Part shown: piece by piece, positions 37,452 through 50,181 of the stretch | Layout of the letters: each line of letters begins with the position of its first letter | How positions within the stretch are numbered: position 1 is the stretch's first letter | DNA from: Pholis gunnellus | Taxonomy: Eukaryota > Chordata > Actinopteri > Perciformes > Pholidae | Reading direction: 5' to 3' | DNA length: 64,000 nucleotides | Assembly (NCBI GenBank): GCA_910591455.2 | Contig: OU342822.1 | Span: 11,265,016 to 11,329,015, forward strand | The notes under the pieces: model-generated | What the model saw: only the letters and a program-made list of their open reading frames with translations | The model's database searches: none | What the model was told of the DNA's origin: nothing | Program-made: the position numbers and the translations under genes

Positions 37452-37680
37452 CACAATGTGCATTCTGTGGTTCTCCATGAACACAGAAGACCACTCACCA
37501 CTAGGAGTAGATGTCTTCTTTCACAGACCATGGCCCCCCAGCTCCTCTGATTCATCAACTGTTAGAGCACATTCAGGAAGATAATTTAACGATCATCCTA
37601 CTGGCACCAGAACGCACAAGCGCATCATGGTTCCCCAACCTGGTGCAGCTGCTGGCGGAGAAACTCCAGATTCTATGAGT
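37452..37680 (+). mobile_element. Internally deleted DIRS-like remnant, unit D copy
   Basis: Only the last part of the element remains, corresponding to 17755-17976. The join falls at a shared GCAC-like short match, with about 0.84 kb of reverse transcriptase region lost relative to unit C. It keeps PLGVDVFFHRPWP in one frame. Confidence 0.5.
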
Positions 37681-37876
37681 ATAGGTGTAGCCCTCCAAAC
37701 TGTGGGGCCCTCTGATACCACCTATGGCAGCTAAAGCAATGCTATTTTAAATTGGGAGCAGAACTATGGGGTGGTCATACAGGTGTGCGGACGCGTGAGG
37801 GGACCCATGCAGGGCATGCGTGCAGATATGAACCCAATAGCAACGCCCACACTCATAAAATCAAGAGTTACAGATT

Positions 37877-38312
37877 GTAACTATGTTTTATAAAACTACT
37901 CTGGAGATTATCCACAGTGGAAAGTGGTGAGCTGGCAACAGAAACCTTGTATTCTGACACACTTGTGGCACATCACAATTACTGACAAGCCCAAGAATCG
38001 TAAGTGAGAGCAAGAGACACTTACATTTCACACAAGGGGGACAAACCAGACAGAAAGACACAGGGGGAGACAGATAAACTAACACAAAGACAACACTGCA
38101 ATCTTTGGCTTGTTGGTGGGTCGCACACACACACACACACACCCGTTGTTACCATGGTAACCGAAGTCCCTGTGGAGAAGGGTTCCGGCATAATCCCGGA
38201 GGCCAGTGTTTGATTGAATGGTTGTCAGGATGCAAAACGAATGATGACGTATAAGAGCACGACTGACAGCCACACTTCACACAGAGGCACAGTTAAAAGC
38301 AGTACACGGTTT

Positions 38313-38353
<41 letters not shown>

Positions 38354-39030
38354 TGTGGGTATGCACAAGTGCAGGTGTGTGTATGTGTAGCCTACATCAT
38401 GTATTGAAGAGCAGGTCACCGGGGGGTTCTAGTAATATTTTTGAGAAAATATCAGTGAGTCCTTACACTCCAATCTAGCTCCTCCTCCTGGGAATAAACA
38501 TTTGCATATTTTATGGCATTTATTCTCTCTGAATTAATTCATGCATCAATAAGATAACACAACACTACATGTACATGTATTAGACATTTACTGCAGCCCG
38601 TATTTGCATGTGCAGCATTATTAAAACATTGTGTGCAAAGGTTCACAGAATACCATACCTGTCAGTTACAGCTTACAGTCTGAATGGTTCTCCTGTTTCT
38701 TGACAACTTCTTGCTTTCACACACCAATAAAGCAATACCAATAAATAATCAACAAGATATTGGTAAAGGAACATTTTGTGTAACCCGAGCATGTGCCAGA
38801 CACAGGACGATGCATTTAAATGGCACATTATCAAAACCTGTGTCTCATAAGTGCCTTGTCTGTCTCTAGCCTTTATTTCATTTCCGGTGATAATTAAAGC
38901 CTTTCCACATTTTCATCTCCTTACCTCTACTTTACATAATTATCCTCAGGCCACATTCTACTTTGAACAGCTGGATACTGAAGACAAAGCTTCTTTCAAA
39001 GGATATAATGTGTACACAGAGAAAATAGAC
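37877..39030. other. 1.15-kb segment present only in unit D
   Basis: It interrupts the alignment with units B and C between GAGTTACAG and TTCATGGCTGTC. It contains a CA run (38124-38142) and a TG-rich run (38311-38360). No gene, terminal repeats or clear target-site duplication are visible. Confidence 0.55.
38311..38360 (+). repeat. TG microsatellite
   Basis: TG repeats with a few GGG interruptions at the right end. Confidence 0.9.
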
Positions 39031-39710
39031 TTCAGTTCATGGCTGTCATTACTGGCACGTCTAACCAGTATAGGCACATATGAACATTAATTATGGCACT
39101 CTGACATTTGGCTTTAAATTGATTGATAACATATTTGTATCCCTGTTTTTAGGTCATGACGACTCTGGCTAATACCCAAAAAACACTGTCACCAACCATT
39201 ACAGGTAAAATGGGAGAACAAAAGGGTCCAATTCAACAGATAATCCCCTATCTTATACAATTGGCAATTGCATGAGTGGTTCACTAATGCTATGGTTAAT
39301 TTTATGACCCCCTAAACAGCCGGTTACATTAGAGGCGAGTGTGGAGCATTGGAAGTCATACAGTAGTCTTGCAATGCATTGTGAGACATGAGGAACATTA
39401 CAGATAAGAGACATTACAAGCGTCCTTGCTACCTTTAGTGCTGAAGGAGCTGAGGAATTCAGTGCATGCAAAAGTGTGAAGTGCATGTGCAATACTTCTA
39501 CTATTAGGAGTTATAACATATTAGCTATCATTATATGATACCCTACATTTCACATACAGTTCATATTTAAAATACTTGTAGGGCTCTTTCACCCATATAA
39601 AAAAAAAAACATAACTATCTTGTCTGTGCAGATAGCTTTGGTGTTATTTGTCCAGGATGTGGATGGAATTGTGTTTGTGGTGCATACAGCACTGAATAAG
39701 TCTATACATT

Positions 39711-40088
39711 GTCACGACCCGGCTCAAAAGGCCGCAACATGAGGGAGACAAGACGACTATAAACGTAACAAATAGACATTTATTTAAAGAACCAATAACT
39801 GAACTAAACTAAACAAACAATCAAAACAAAGCAGCATCCAGGTCTTCCAAACAGGAGGCAGCGAGGAGAGGAGAGGAGAGGAGAGGAGAGGAGAGGAGAG
39901 GAGAGGAGAGGAGAGGCGAAGAACCGAGAGGAGCGGGGAGGAGACCCCAGCCAAAGAAGAGGGGCAGCCTTTATAGCTGGGACCAACCCAAAGCTCAGGT
40001 GTTGCCCATCAGTGGCCGATTAACATCCTGGCAGACAACTCAGGAGAAAACAGGACACAGACCCCTGGTGGAAGGGAGGGGTCGTCAC
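39711..40088. mobile_element. MITE-like element with short imperfect inverted ends
   Basis: The left end GTCACGACCCGGC and right end GGGGTCGTCAC (read in the opposite sense GTGACGACCCC) are imperfect inverted repeats. The flanks TACATT and AACATT differ at one base and may be a target-site duplication. The ~378-bp interior is non-coding and contains a pentamer array. The superfamily is not assigned. Confidence 0.5.
39864..39916 (+). repeat. GAGAG/AGGAG pentamer array
   Basis: About ten copies of GGAGA in tandem inside the MITE-like element. Confidence 0.95.
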
Positions 40089-40864
40089 AACATTTACAGC
40101 ATCTACAATCAACATTTCTATATTTTGAAATGGATCACCAGACCACTTGTATGTGAAAGATAACACTTTTAGGGATGAACCTACAGAGTTTTGACACCCG
40201 ACTCTGCGGTTCCCCAGAGCTCAATGGAACTTCAGAGCAACCTTTGGTGTATTATTTTGGTTCGCAGCCTTCAACTTTGGTTGAAAGAAATTAGCTTTGT
40301 GGATCATCATTTAAAACTTACCTGAACATTTACCTGTTGGTCTTCTTAATTAAAACACAGCTTGTGTAAGTTTCACTGCTGTCTGACAATACTGTTTGAG
40401 TGTTGCCTTGACAAAGTTTAAATGTGAGTAACATCCTGGCAGAGACTTTGTATTTCAGAGTAAAATAACACATTCACCACAATTATCCCAGTCATCACAA
40501 TCAAGATGAAGATCAGTACACTTGTGCAAATCAGTGTTGACCACAGCAGTATACCCTCATCCTTCACTTGATCTACATCACTTCACTTAATGACCATCAC
40601 ACTACTTCCTGTATTAATCGGTGCCATATGAATGTGGCGAGCAGGCCGCTTTGACGTTATGAGATGAACACAGTCAATGGGGCAGTGGAAAAGCTCTCAC
40701 AAAGATAGATGAACAAGAAAGTGGGTATGTATTCCAGTTGCTCCTAAAATAAATGTGTTTTCTCAGAGCTCCCTCCGAACAAACTGATGGTCAACAGAAA
40801 GTCTGCCGTCAGCTCTTTCACCACAGGAGGACGGAGACACCAATGATTTCCATGGAGACGGGGA

Positions 40865-40902
40865 AAGAGAGAGAGAGAGAGAGGGAGAGAGAGAGAGAGA
40901 GG
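40865..40902 (+). repeat. GA microsatellite
   Basis: GA repeats with one GGG interruption. Confidence 0.95.
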
Positions 40903-41659
40903 AGTGTGTGTGTACGTTTGGAGAGAGGGGGGAATGATAAATGAGTTCACACCATGCTGTCATTTGTACTTTGGCATCCAGTCCAAAGCACAATTTAGTG
41001 TAAAATATTACACTGGCCCCTTCAGATGACAACGTTTAATGCTGATGTATGAATAGACACAAGACTATCCCCAGCTGCTATTGAACAGAGGGAGGTAGCT
41101 ATTCTTCTCAAAGGGCAATTAATTAGTGGTCGCACAAGCACTGCAGAGGGTGTATACTGAAATAGGACAGCAATGTGTTGTGTGTGTAACAATGAAATGC
41201 AGACAAGTCAATGTAGGGATCTGTGACTTGATTAGAATCACCTGAGAGAAACTGGGAATCGAAATATGCTCGGCCGATGTGAAAACACTTGAGAACAGAT
41301 GAAAAATAGCATTTTGACACAATGCATCCTATATTTATGACATGAGTAGAGTTGTTTTGATTTAGATGGTCTCTTCCCTAAACATTTTATGTGAAATCTT
41401 AAGAACAGTGTAAGTGCTGCAACATTTTCTAAGAATCACTCATTAGTTTCTTTGTTCTTTTCAATTCCCTTCCAAGAGAAAGTTCCCAAGATAAAAATTG
41501 TTCTAAAGGGTATATTCTTCACAGTGTAAGAAGCACACAAATTATTCTGTGAATACAAGTCCTTGTAGAAAAAGCATTAATTCAATTTGTGCTAAATATG
41601 ACTGCATTGATATATGTATGTGTTTCGTATATATCACTTTTTTAATTTTTAATATAATA

Positions 41660-41782
41660 ATTGTTGAGAGGTAATTAAACTCTTTGAAATATTGGATTAT
41701 GAAGTTGAATTTGTCAAAATAAATGTTCCTTAATTATTTTATTGACTGATTTACATTAGGATCTCTTTCTCTCTCTTATTCC

Positions 41783-41858
<76 letters not shown>

Positions 41859-42395
41859 AATGCAAGCACTTAACAAAAGCTTTTGTTCACATGTGGGCCT
41901 GTACAGCATGTTTTACCAGTTTGGGGATATGATCTCGTGCACCTCCCAACACATATTCTGTATTCTATTGAGCTTCTCAGCTCTTTGTACCGTAACAAAG
42001 TTGAAATGCTGCAATCACAGAATTTTGAAATAGGATATTTATCTACCCATCAATCCATCTCTCTCTCTCTCAATTGAATTGAATTCAGTTTAATTCCATT
42101 CCATTCAATTAAATTGAATTCAGAGTTACTTTATTGTCATTACAGTTTCTAAAAACAATGTGGCCAATGCATCAAAACACAAAAGTACAAAATAATATCA
42201 AAATGAAAATGAACACAACAATAACACAACATTACGGCAGTAATATAATAATGATGTATTTCTATAGAGGTCCTTGAGGGGGTCATTAAACTATTTGAAA
42301 ACTGTGATTACAGAGTTGAATAATTCAAAATAAATGTTTCTTTATTTCATTGCATTTATTTCATATTCTTTCTCTCTCACTATTCCCATTCAAAT
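41660..42395 (+). repeat. Local partial tandem duplication around the CA run
   Basis: The text from TTAAACTCTTTGAAA through TTCAAAATAAATGTTTCTTTA to TCTCTCTCTTATTCCCA occurs twice, at ~41672-41784 and ~42287-42393. The second copy is more diverged. Between them lie the pure CA run 41785-41856 and the AT-rich dispersed repeat. Units B and C show only one copy. Confidence 0.6.
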
Positions 42396-42842
42396 TAATT
42401 TACTTTATTCAGTCTCAACAAAAACAATGCAAACTGCAATGCGCTCTCTCATGCTGCCCGGCTCCTCGGAGCGCACACAGCCCAGCGTCCACGATACAGT
42501 CAGACTCTGACTGCTGTTCTTACTGTCTCTATGTCCTTCGTTGTGTGTCACAGCCACCAGAGCTCCAGCCTACTACTGATTAACAGGACGAAGGATAATT
42601 AGAAACAATTTACAGCTGAGCCAACCAATTAAACTCAACCTGGCACTGTTCCCCTGAACCACTCCCATACATCTCTACCTTGAGCACAGACCATGCCCAC
42701 TACCACAATCTTGCTCAGTTTTTTTTAATGGGGCATTTTGTAATGCTTTCTGTGGGTGAGGTCTGCAGCACGTAACTCCAGTGAGCGTGAGGGTTTACCA
42801 GTCACAGTATTTTATTAGCTTCCAAAACCATGTCTGATTGGA

Positions 42843-42963
42843 GGAACAGGAGAAACAGGAGAGACAGAAGAAACAGAAGAAACAGGAGAAACAGGAGAAG
42901 CAGAAGAAACAGAAGAAACAGGAGAAACAGGAGAGACAGAAGAAACAGGAGAAACAGGAGAGG
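42843..42963 (+). repeat. Expanded purine-rich minisatellite upstream of gene D
   Basis: Same AGAAACAGG-type array as in A-C but about 121 bp instead of 78-87 bp. It ends about 24 bp before the TATA box. Confidence 0.85.
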
Positions 42964-42986
42964 CTTGTTAACCCACATTGAGGTTC

Positions 42987-42993
42987 TATAAAA
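42987..42993 (+). promoter_or_regulatory. TATA box of WxxW gene D
   Basis: TATAAAA about 30 bp before the non-coding exon (~43017-43049). In this copy the last exon base before the donor is A instead of G (AAAA before gtaacg), a weaker site than in A-C. Confidence 0.75.
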
Positions 42994-43342
42994 CCAAGCT
43001 GTTCAGCTGAGAGGTACTGTGGTGAAGACTCTTGTTTCTGCAGAGAAAAGTAACGTAGTGTCTCTTCTGAACTTAAGTTTTAGATTGCATTGTAATTTCA
43101 CAGATACTCTTGTTTAAGAATGTATGTCTTTATAAAGTGTCTTTTTGTTAAATTGTGACTTTATGTTTAAATGAAAATGTATTTAAAATTGAGATTTTAA
43201 ATTAAGAGAGTAAACATTTGAAACACTGTAAATGTAAATGTTAATTAATATTCATCCACCTCTTATTTTGAAAATGTACAATTGTATTCATATTTCAAAC
43301 AACAACTTTCCTTCCAGGTTTGGAGATCCAGTATCTACAATC

Positions 43343-44957
43343 ATGATCAACTTGGTAATGTATTCTCTTTTTATTTTTTGTCAAAGCAGATATACATGTT
43401 CTGTATAGAGTTTGCCATATTCTGTCTGTGTAACCCTCTTGGTTTCTTTTATAGTTCAGTGTTGCCATTTTGGCCGGATTCTTCTTCGGTAGGTTCATCT
43501 TAATAACTTCAATGGTCAAAATCAAATGTACACATTTTGACGACTCTATAATCAGAAATATACACAGTCACAGTAAACTCTATTTTTCCTAAATTAGCTT
43601 TAGCAGCAAGCCACCAGCAGCAGACTCCTGGCCCCTTGATTCCAGTGACCGAAGGTAAGAGATTGCACTATGTCATATTCTGTGTTTGTAACCGTCTTGT
43701 TTTCTTATATAGTTAAGTGTTGCTATTTTGGACGGATTCTTCTTCGGTAGAATCATCTCAATAACTGCAATGGTCAAGATCAAATATAAACATTTTGACT
43801 ACTCTATAATCAGGAATATACACAATCACAGTAAACTCTATTTTTCCTAAATTACCTTCAGCAGCAATGGAACAGCAGCAGACTCACCTTTTGTCAAGTA
43901 ACCCATAATAAGAGATTATTTTCAGTGGCAATCCTGATATTTAAAGTACAGACCAAACCATTCATTGGTTCACCTGGAATAGAAAGGTCATTCATTTTTA
44001 ATTTTCTTTATAACTCCATTCTCCGTGGCCTTGCTACTATACCACCTATATTCATAAGGAGATTCCAAATTCTTGTTATTACATTTATTTCATCTGTGTG
44101 GGTATCTATCTTTTACTTTTGACCTATCAAAACATGTGCAATTATTGAAAGATGTCAAATGTCTTCTTGGTAATTTGTCTAAATTCTAAAACCTTGGTCC
44201 AGAATGCTGGACAGACTGGTTTGACAGAGATGACCCCAGTGGAAGTGGGGACTGGGAAACTCTCTCCAGTCTTCGCAGAGCGAACCCAGGAAAGATCTGC
44301 CGAAACCCAATAGACATTGAGGTCCAAACTCTAACTGGGCTCACTGTGGCTCAAACAGGGGATGTGATTTATGAGTAAGTTCTGACCGAGTATAAATAAT
44401 TTCAATGTGTTTAATGCATTGATTCATATTGTGTTCTACTGAATGTGATGCATTAATGTTGCTACTCAATGTGTTTACATATTATATTCTGTTCTTTTGA
44501 TCAGCCATGTACTTGCTAACCAATGAGCATCAGGAAATGGCAGCATACGTAAAAAAACAATTTATCTATTTGTGCAGTGGAACAATATAAATATTTATTC
44601 TATTAAGAGAGTGACATTTAGTCATTGAGCAGTCACAATAGAGTAACACGTAGGATATTGAATATGTTTAAATTGAAAAAGATGTATTCATTGTGTGTTA
44701 TACCACACTAATAAAACAAGAAATTAGGTTCTATGAGGCTGTAGGAACAGTGGTGGTTTCAACTGAACTCTAACACAATGACAAAAGTAACATGCTGATT
44801 GTTAAGCAGGTATAATGTTTACAATGTTTATCATCTTAGTTTAGCATGTTTGTTCACATGCTAACATTGGCTAATATTCACTGAACATGACGTACAGCTC
44901 ATGCTGATAGTAATGTTAATAGTTTTGGCCTTTAAATTAAAATGTTGACCTGATGAC

Positions 44958-45012
<55 letters not shown>

Positions 45013-46250
45013 GGATCACCAAAGTGATTTCACTTAATGAATGTTTTTACCAAATGTAATTGTTATCCATCCAATAGCTATCAAAACATTACAATCCACT
45101 ACAAATGTCAACTTTCTGGTTAAGCTGATGGAAGGTGGTCAGGGGATCACCAAAGTTGGGAGGATTCATCCTCTGGGGACCAGGAATGTTTTTATTAAGT
45201 GCCACTGTATTTCTTTTTTTCAGAAGTGACACAACTACAGGATTTGTCTGCAGAAACAGAGACCAAAAGGGGAAGAGCTGTAATGATTATCGCGTTCGTT
45301 TCAACTGCCCTCTTTCTTTCTGCGGTGTACAAGGTACTGTGTGAGCACATTCATGTGCAGTGTAAAGCTACTAATGCAAAGACGATTTCCCCTTCTCTTC
45401 ATAATTTTTGTGCATAATCGTTCTTTTAGAATTTTGCTTTTGCTCTGCAGTTTCCCACCAGTCATCATCTCTCTTTTATTGCTCCGTGCAGCGTGCTGGA
45501 CAGACTGGTTTGACAGAGATAACCCCAGTGGAACTGGGGACTGGGAAACTCTCGGCAGTCTTCACATCACGAACCCAGGAAAGATCTGCCCAACACCAAT
45601 AGATATTGAGGCCCAAACTCTAACTGGGCTCACTGTGGCTCAAACAGGGGATGTGATTTATAGGTAAGTTCTAACCAAGTATAAATAATTTCAATGTGTT
45701 AAATGCATTGATTCATAATGTGTTCTACTGAATGTGATGTATTAATGTTGCTACACGATGTGTTTGTGAGACCAAACATGTTTCACATTCTATTCTGTTC
45801 TTTTGATCAGCCATGTATTTGCTAACCAACGAGCATCAGGACATGTCAGCATACGTAGAAAAACAATTTATCAATTTGTGCAGTGGTACAATATAAATAT
45901 TTCTTATATTAAGAGAGTGACATTTAGTCATTGACCAATCACAATAGAATAATACGTTGGATATTGAATATTTTCAAATTTAAAAAGATATATTCATTGT
46001 GTGTTATACCATAAAACAATACGTTAGGCAATGTGAGGCTGTAGGAACAGTGGTGGATTGAACTGAGCTCTAACACAATGTCAAAGGTAACATGCTGATT
46101 ATTAAGCAGGTATAATGTTTACAATGTGCATCGTCTTAGTGTAGCATGTTTGTTCACATGTTAACATTGTCTAATAATCACTGAACATGTCGTACAGCTG
46201 AGGCTGATAGTAATGTCATTAGTTTTGGCCTTTAAATGAAAATGTTGACC

Positions 46251-46298
<48 letters not shown>

Positions 46299-47552
46299 CG
46301 ATAGTGGGAACACCATAGTGATTTCACTTAATGAATGTGTTTACCAAATGTAATTTTTATCCATCCAATAGCTATCAAAACATTACACTCAACACCACAA
46401 ATGTCAACTTTCTGGTTAAGCTGATGGAAGGTGGTCAGGGGATCACCAAAGTTGGGAGGATTCATCCTCTGGGGACCAGGAATGTTTTTATTAAGTGCCA
46501 CTGTGTTTCTTTTTTTCAGAAGTGACACAACTACAGGATTCATCTGCAGAAACAGAGACCAAAGGGGGAAGCGCTGTAATGATTACCGCATTCGTTTCAG
46601 CTGCCCTCTTTCTTTCTGCGAGGAAAAAGGTACTATGTGAGCACATTCATGTGCAGACTAAAGCTACTAATACAAAGATGATTTCCCCTTCTCTTCATCA
46701 GTTTTGTGCATGATCGATCTTTTAGAATGTTGCTTTTGCTCTGCAGTTTCCCACCAGTCATCATCTCTATTTTATTGCTCCGTGCAGCATGTTGGACAGA
46801 CTGGTTTGACAGAGATGACCCCAGTGGAAGTGGCGACTGGGAAATTCTCGCCGGTCTTCGCAGAGCGAACCCAGGAAGGATCTGCCCAACACCCGTAGAT
46901 ATTGAGGCCCAAACTTTAACTGGGGTCAGTGTGGCTGCAGCAGGGGATGTGATTTATAGGTAAGTTCTGACCGAGTTTCAATAATTTCAATGTGTTTAAT
47001 GCAATGATTTATATTGTGTTCTACTGAATGTGATGCATTAATGTTGCTACATGATGTGTTAGTGAGACCAAACATATTTACATATTATATTCTGTTCTTT
47101 GATCAGCCATGTACTTGCTAACCAATGAGCATCAGCAAATGGCAGCATACGTAGAAAAACTATTTATCTATTTGTGCAGTGGAACAATATACATATTTAT
47201 TTTATTAAGAGAGTGACACTTAGTCATTGAGCAGTCACAAAAGAATAATACGTTTGATATTGAGAATGTTGAAATTTAAAAAGATATATTCATTGTGTGT
47301 TATACCACACTAATAAAACAAGAAATTAGGTTCTGTGAGGCTGTAGGAACAGTGGTGGTTTCAACTATGCTCTAACGAAATATCAAAAGTAACATGCTGA
47401 TTATTAAGCAGGTATAATGTTTACAATGTGCATCGTCTTAGTTCAACATGTTTGTTCACATGCTAACGTTGGCTAATAATCTCTGAAGATGTCGTACAGC
47501 TCATGCTGATAGTAATGTTAATAGTTTTGGCCTTTAAATTAATAGGTTGACG

Positions 47553-47608
<56 letters not shown>

Positions 47609-50131
47609 GGATCACCAAAGTGATTTCACTTAATGAATGTGTTTACCAAATGTAATTGTTATCCATCCAATAGCTATCAAAACATTACACTCAACACCAC
47701 AGTTATCAATTTTCTGGTTGCGCTGATGGAAGGTGGTCAGGGGATCACCAAAGTTGGGAGGATTCATCCTCTGGGGACCAGGAATGTTTTTATTAGGTGC
47801 CACTGTGTTTCTTTTTTTCAGAAGTGACACAACTACAGGATTCATCTGCAGAAACAAAGACCAAAGGGGGATGATCTGTAATGATTATCGCGTTCGATTC
47901 CGCTGCCATCCCCCTTTCTGTGGTGTACAAGGTATTGTGTGAGCACATTCATGTGCAGTGTAAAGTTACTAATGCAAAGATGATTTCCTCTTCTCTTCAT
48001 CGTTTTTGTGAATAAGTGTTCCTTTAGAATGTTGCTTTTGTCTGCAGTTTCCCACCAGTCATCACCTCTCTTTTATTGCTCCATGCAGCGTGCTGGACAG
48101 ACTGGTTTGACAGAGATAACCCCAGTGGAAGTGGAGACTGGGAAACTCTCGCCAGTCTTCGCTTAGTGAACCCAGGAAATATCTGCCCAAATCCAGAAGA
48201 TATTGAGGCCCAAACTTTAACTGGGGTCAGTGCGGATGCAACAGGGGATGTGATTTATAAGTAAGTTCGTACCGAGTATAAATAATTTCAATGTGTCTAA
48301 TGCAATTATTCATATTGTGTTCTACTGAATGTGATGCATTAATGTTGCTACTCAATGTGTTTGTGAGATAAAACATATTTCCACATTCTATTCTGTTCTT
48401 TGATCAGCCTTGTACTTGCTAACCAATGAGCATCAGGAAAAGGCAGCATATGTTGAAAAACAATATATCTATTTTTGTAGTGGTACAATATATATATTTC
48501 TAATATTAAGAGAGTGACATTTAGTCATTGAGCAGTCACAGTATAATAATACGTTGGATATTGAATATCTTTTAATTTAAAAAGATATATTCATTGTGTG
48601 TTATATCACACCAATAAAATAAGAAATTAGGTTCTGTGAGGCTATAGGAACATTGGTGGTTTCAACTGAGCTCTAACCCAATGTCAAAGGTAACATGCTG
48701 ATTATTAAGCAGGTATAATGTTTACTACGTGCATCACCTTAGTGTAGCATGTTTGTTCACATGATAACATTGGCTAAATCTCACTGAACACGTCGTGCAA
48801 CTGAGGCTGATCGTAATGTCATTAGTTTTGGCCTTTAAATGAAAATTCTGACCTGATGATGATCATGATGATGATGATGATGATGATGATGATATTGGGA
48901 TCATCAAAGTGATTTCACTTAATTAATGTGTTTACCACATGTAATTGTTATCCATCCAATAGCTATCAAAACATTACACTCAACACCACAGTTGTCAACT
49001 TTCTGGTTAAGCTGATGGAAGGTGGTCAGGGGATCACCAAAGTTAGGAGGAATCATCCTCTGGGGAACAGGAATGTTTTTATAAAGTGCCACTGTGTTTC
49101 TTTTTTTCAGAAATGACACAACTACAGGATTCGTCTGCAGAAACATTGACCAATCAGGGAAGATCTGTAAGGATTATCGCGTTCGTTTCAGCTGCCTTCC
49201 CCCTTTCTGCGAGGAACAAGGTACTGTGTGAGCACATTCATGTGCCGACTAAAGCTACTAATAAAAAGATGATTTCCCCTTCTCTTCATCGTTTTGTGTG
49301 CATAAGTGTTCTTTTAGAATGTTGCTTTTGCTCTGCAGTTTCCCACCAGTTATCATCTATCTTGTATTGCTCCATGCAGTGTGCTGGACAAACTGGTTTG
49401 ACAGAGATAACCCCAGTGGAAGTGGAGACTGGGAAACTCTCGCCAGTCTTCGCATAGCGAACCCAGGAAAGCTCTGCCCAAACCCAGTAGATATTGAGGC
49501 CCAAACTCTAACTGGGCTCAGCGTGAATCTAACAGGGGATGTTATTTATAAGTAAGTTCTGACCGAGTATGAATAATTTCAATGTGTTTAATGCAATGAT
49601 TTATATTGTGTTCTCCTGAATGTGATGCATTAATGTTGCTTCTTGATGTGTTTGTGATACCAAACATATTTTCACATTCTATTCTGTTGTATTGATCAGC
49701 CATGTACTTGCTAACCAATGAGCATCAGGAAATGTGGCAGCATACGTCGAAAAACTATTTATATATTTGTGCAGTGGTACAATATGAATATTTCTTCTAT
49801 TAAGGGAGTGACATTTAGTCATTGAGCAGTCACAATAGAGTAATATGTTGGTTATTGAATATGTTTAAATTTAAAAAGATATATTCATTGTGTGTACACC
49901 AATAAAACAAGAATTTAGGTTCTGTGAGGCAGTAGGAACAGTGGTGGTTTGAGCTGAACTCTAACACAATGACAAAGGGAACTGCTATGCTGACTATTAA
50001 GCCGGTATAACGTTAACAGTGTTTATCGTCTTAGTTTAGCATGTTTGTTCACATGCTAACATTGGCTAATATTCACTGAACTGGCTGATAGGAATGTTAT
50101 TAGTTTAGGCCTTTATATTAACAAGTTGACC

Positions 50132-50181
<50 letters not shown>

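Larger units (their letters stand above)
39298..41690. other. 2.4-kb segment present only in unit D
   Basis: It interrupts the alignment between CTAATGCTATGGTT and TTGGATTATGAAGTTGAA. It contains the MITE-like element and two purine-rich tandem repeats listed separately. No gene was found. Confidence 0.5.
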
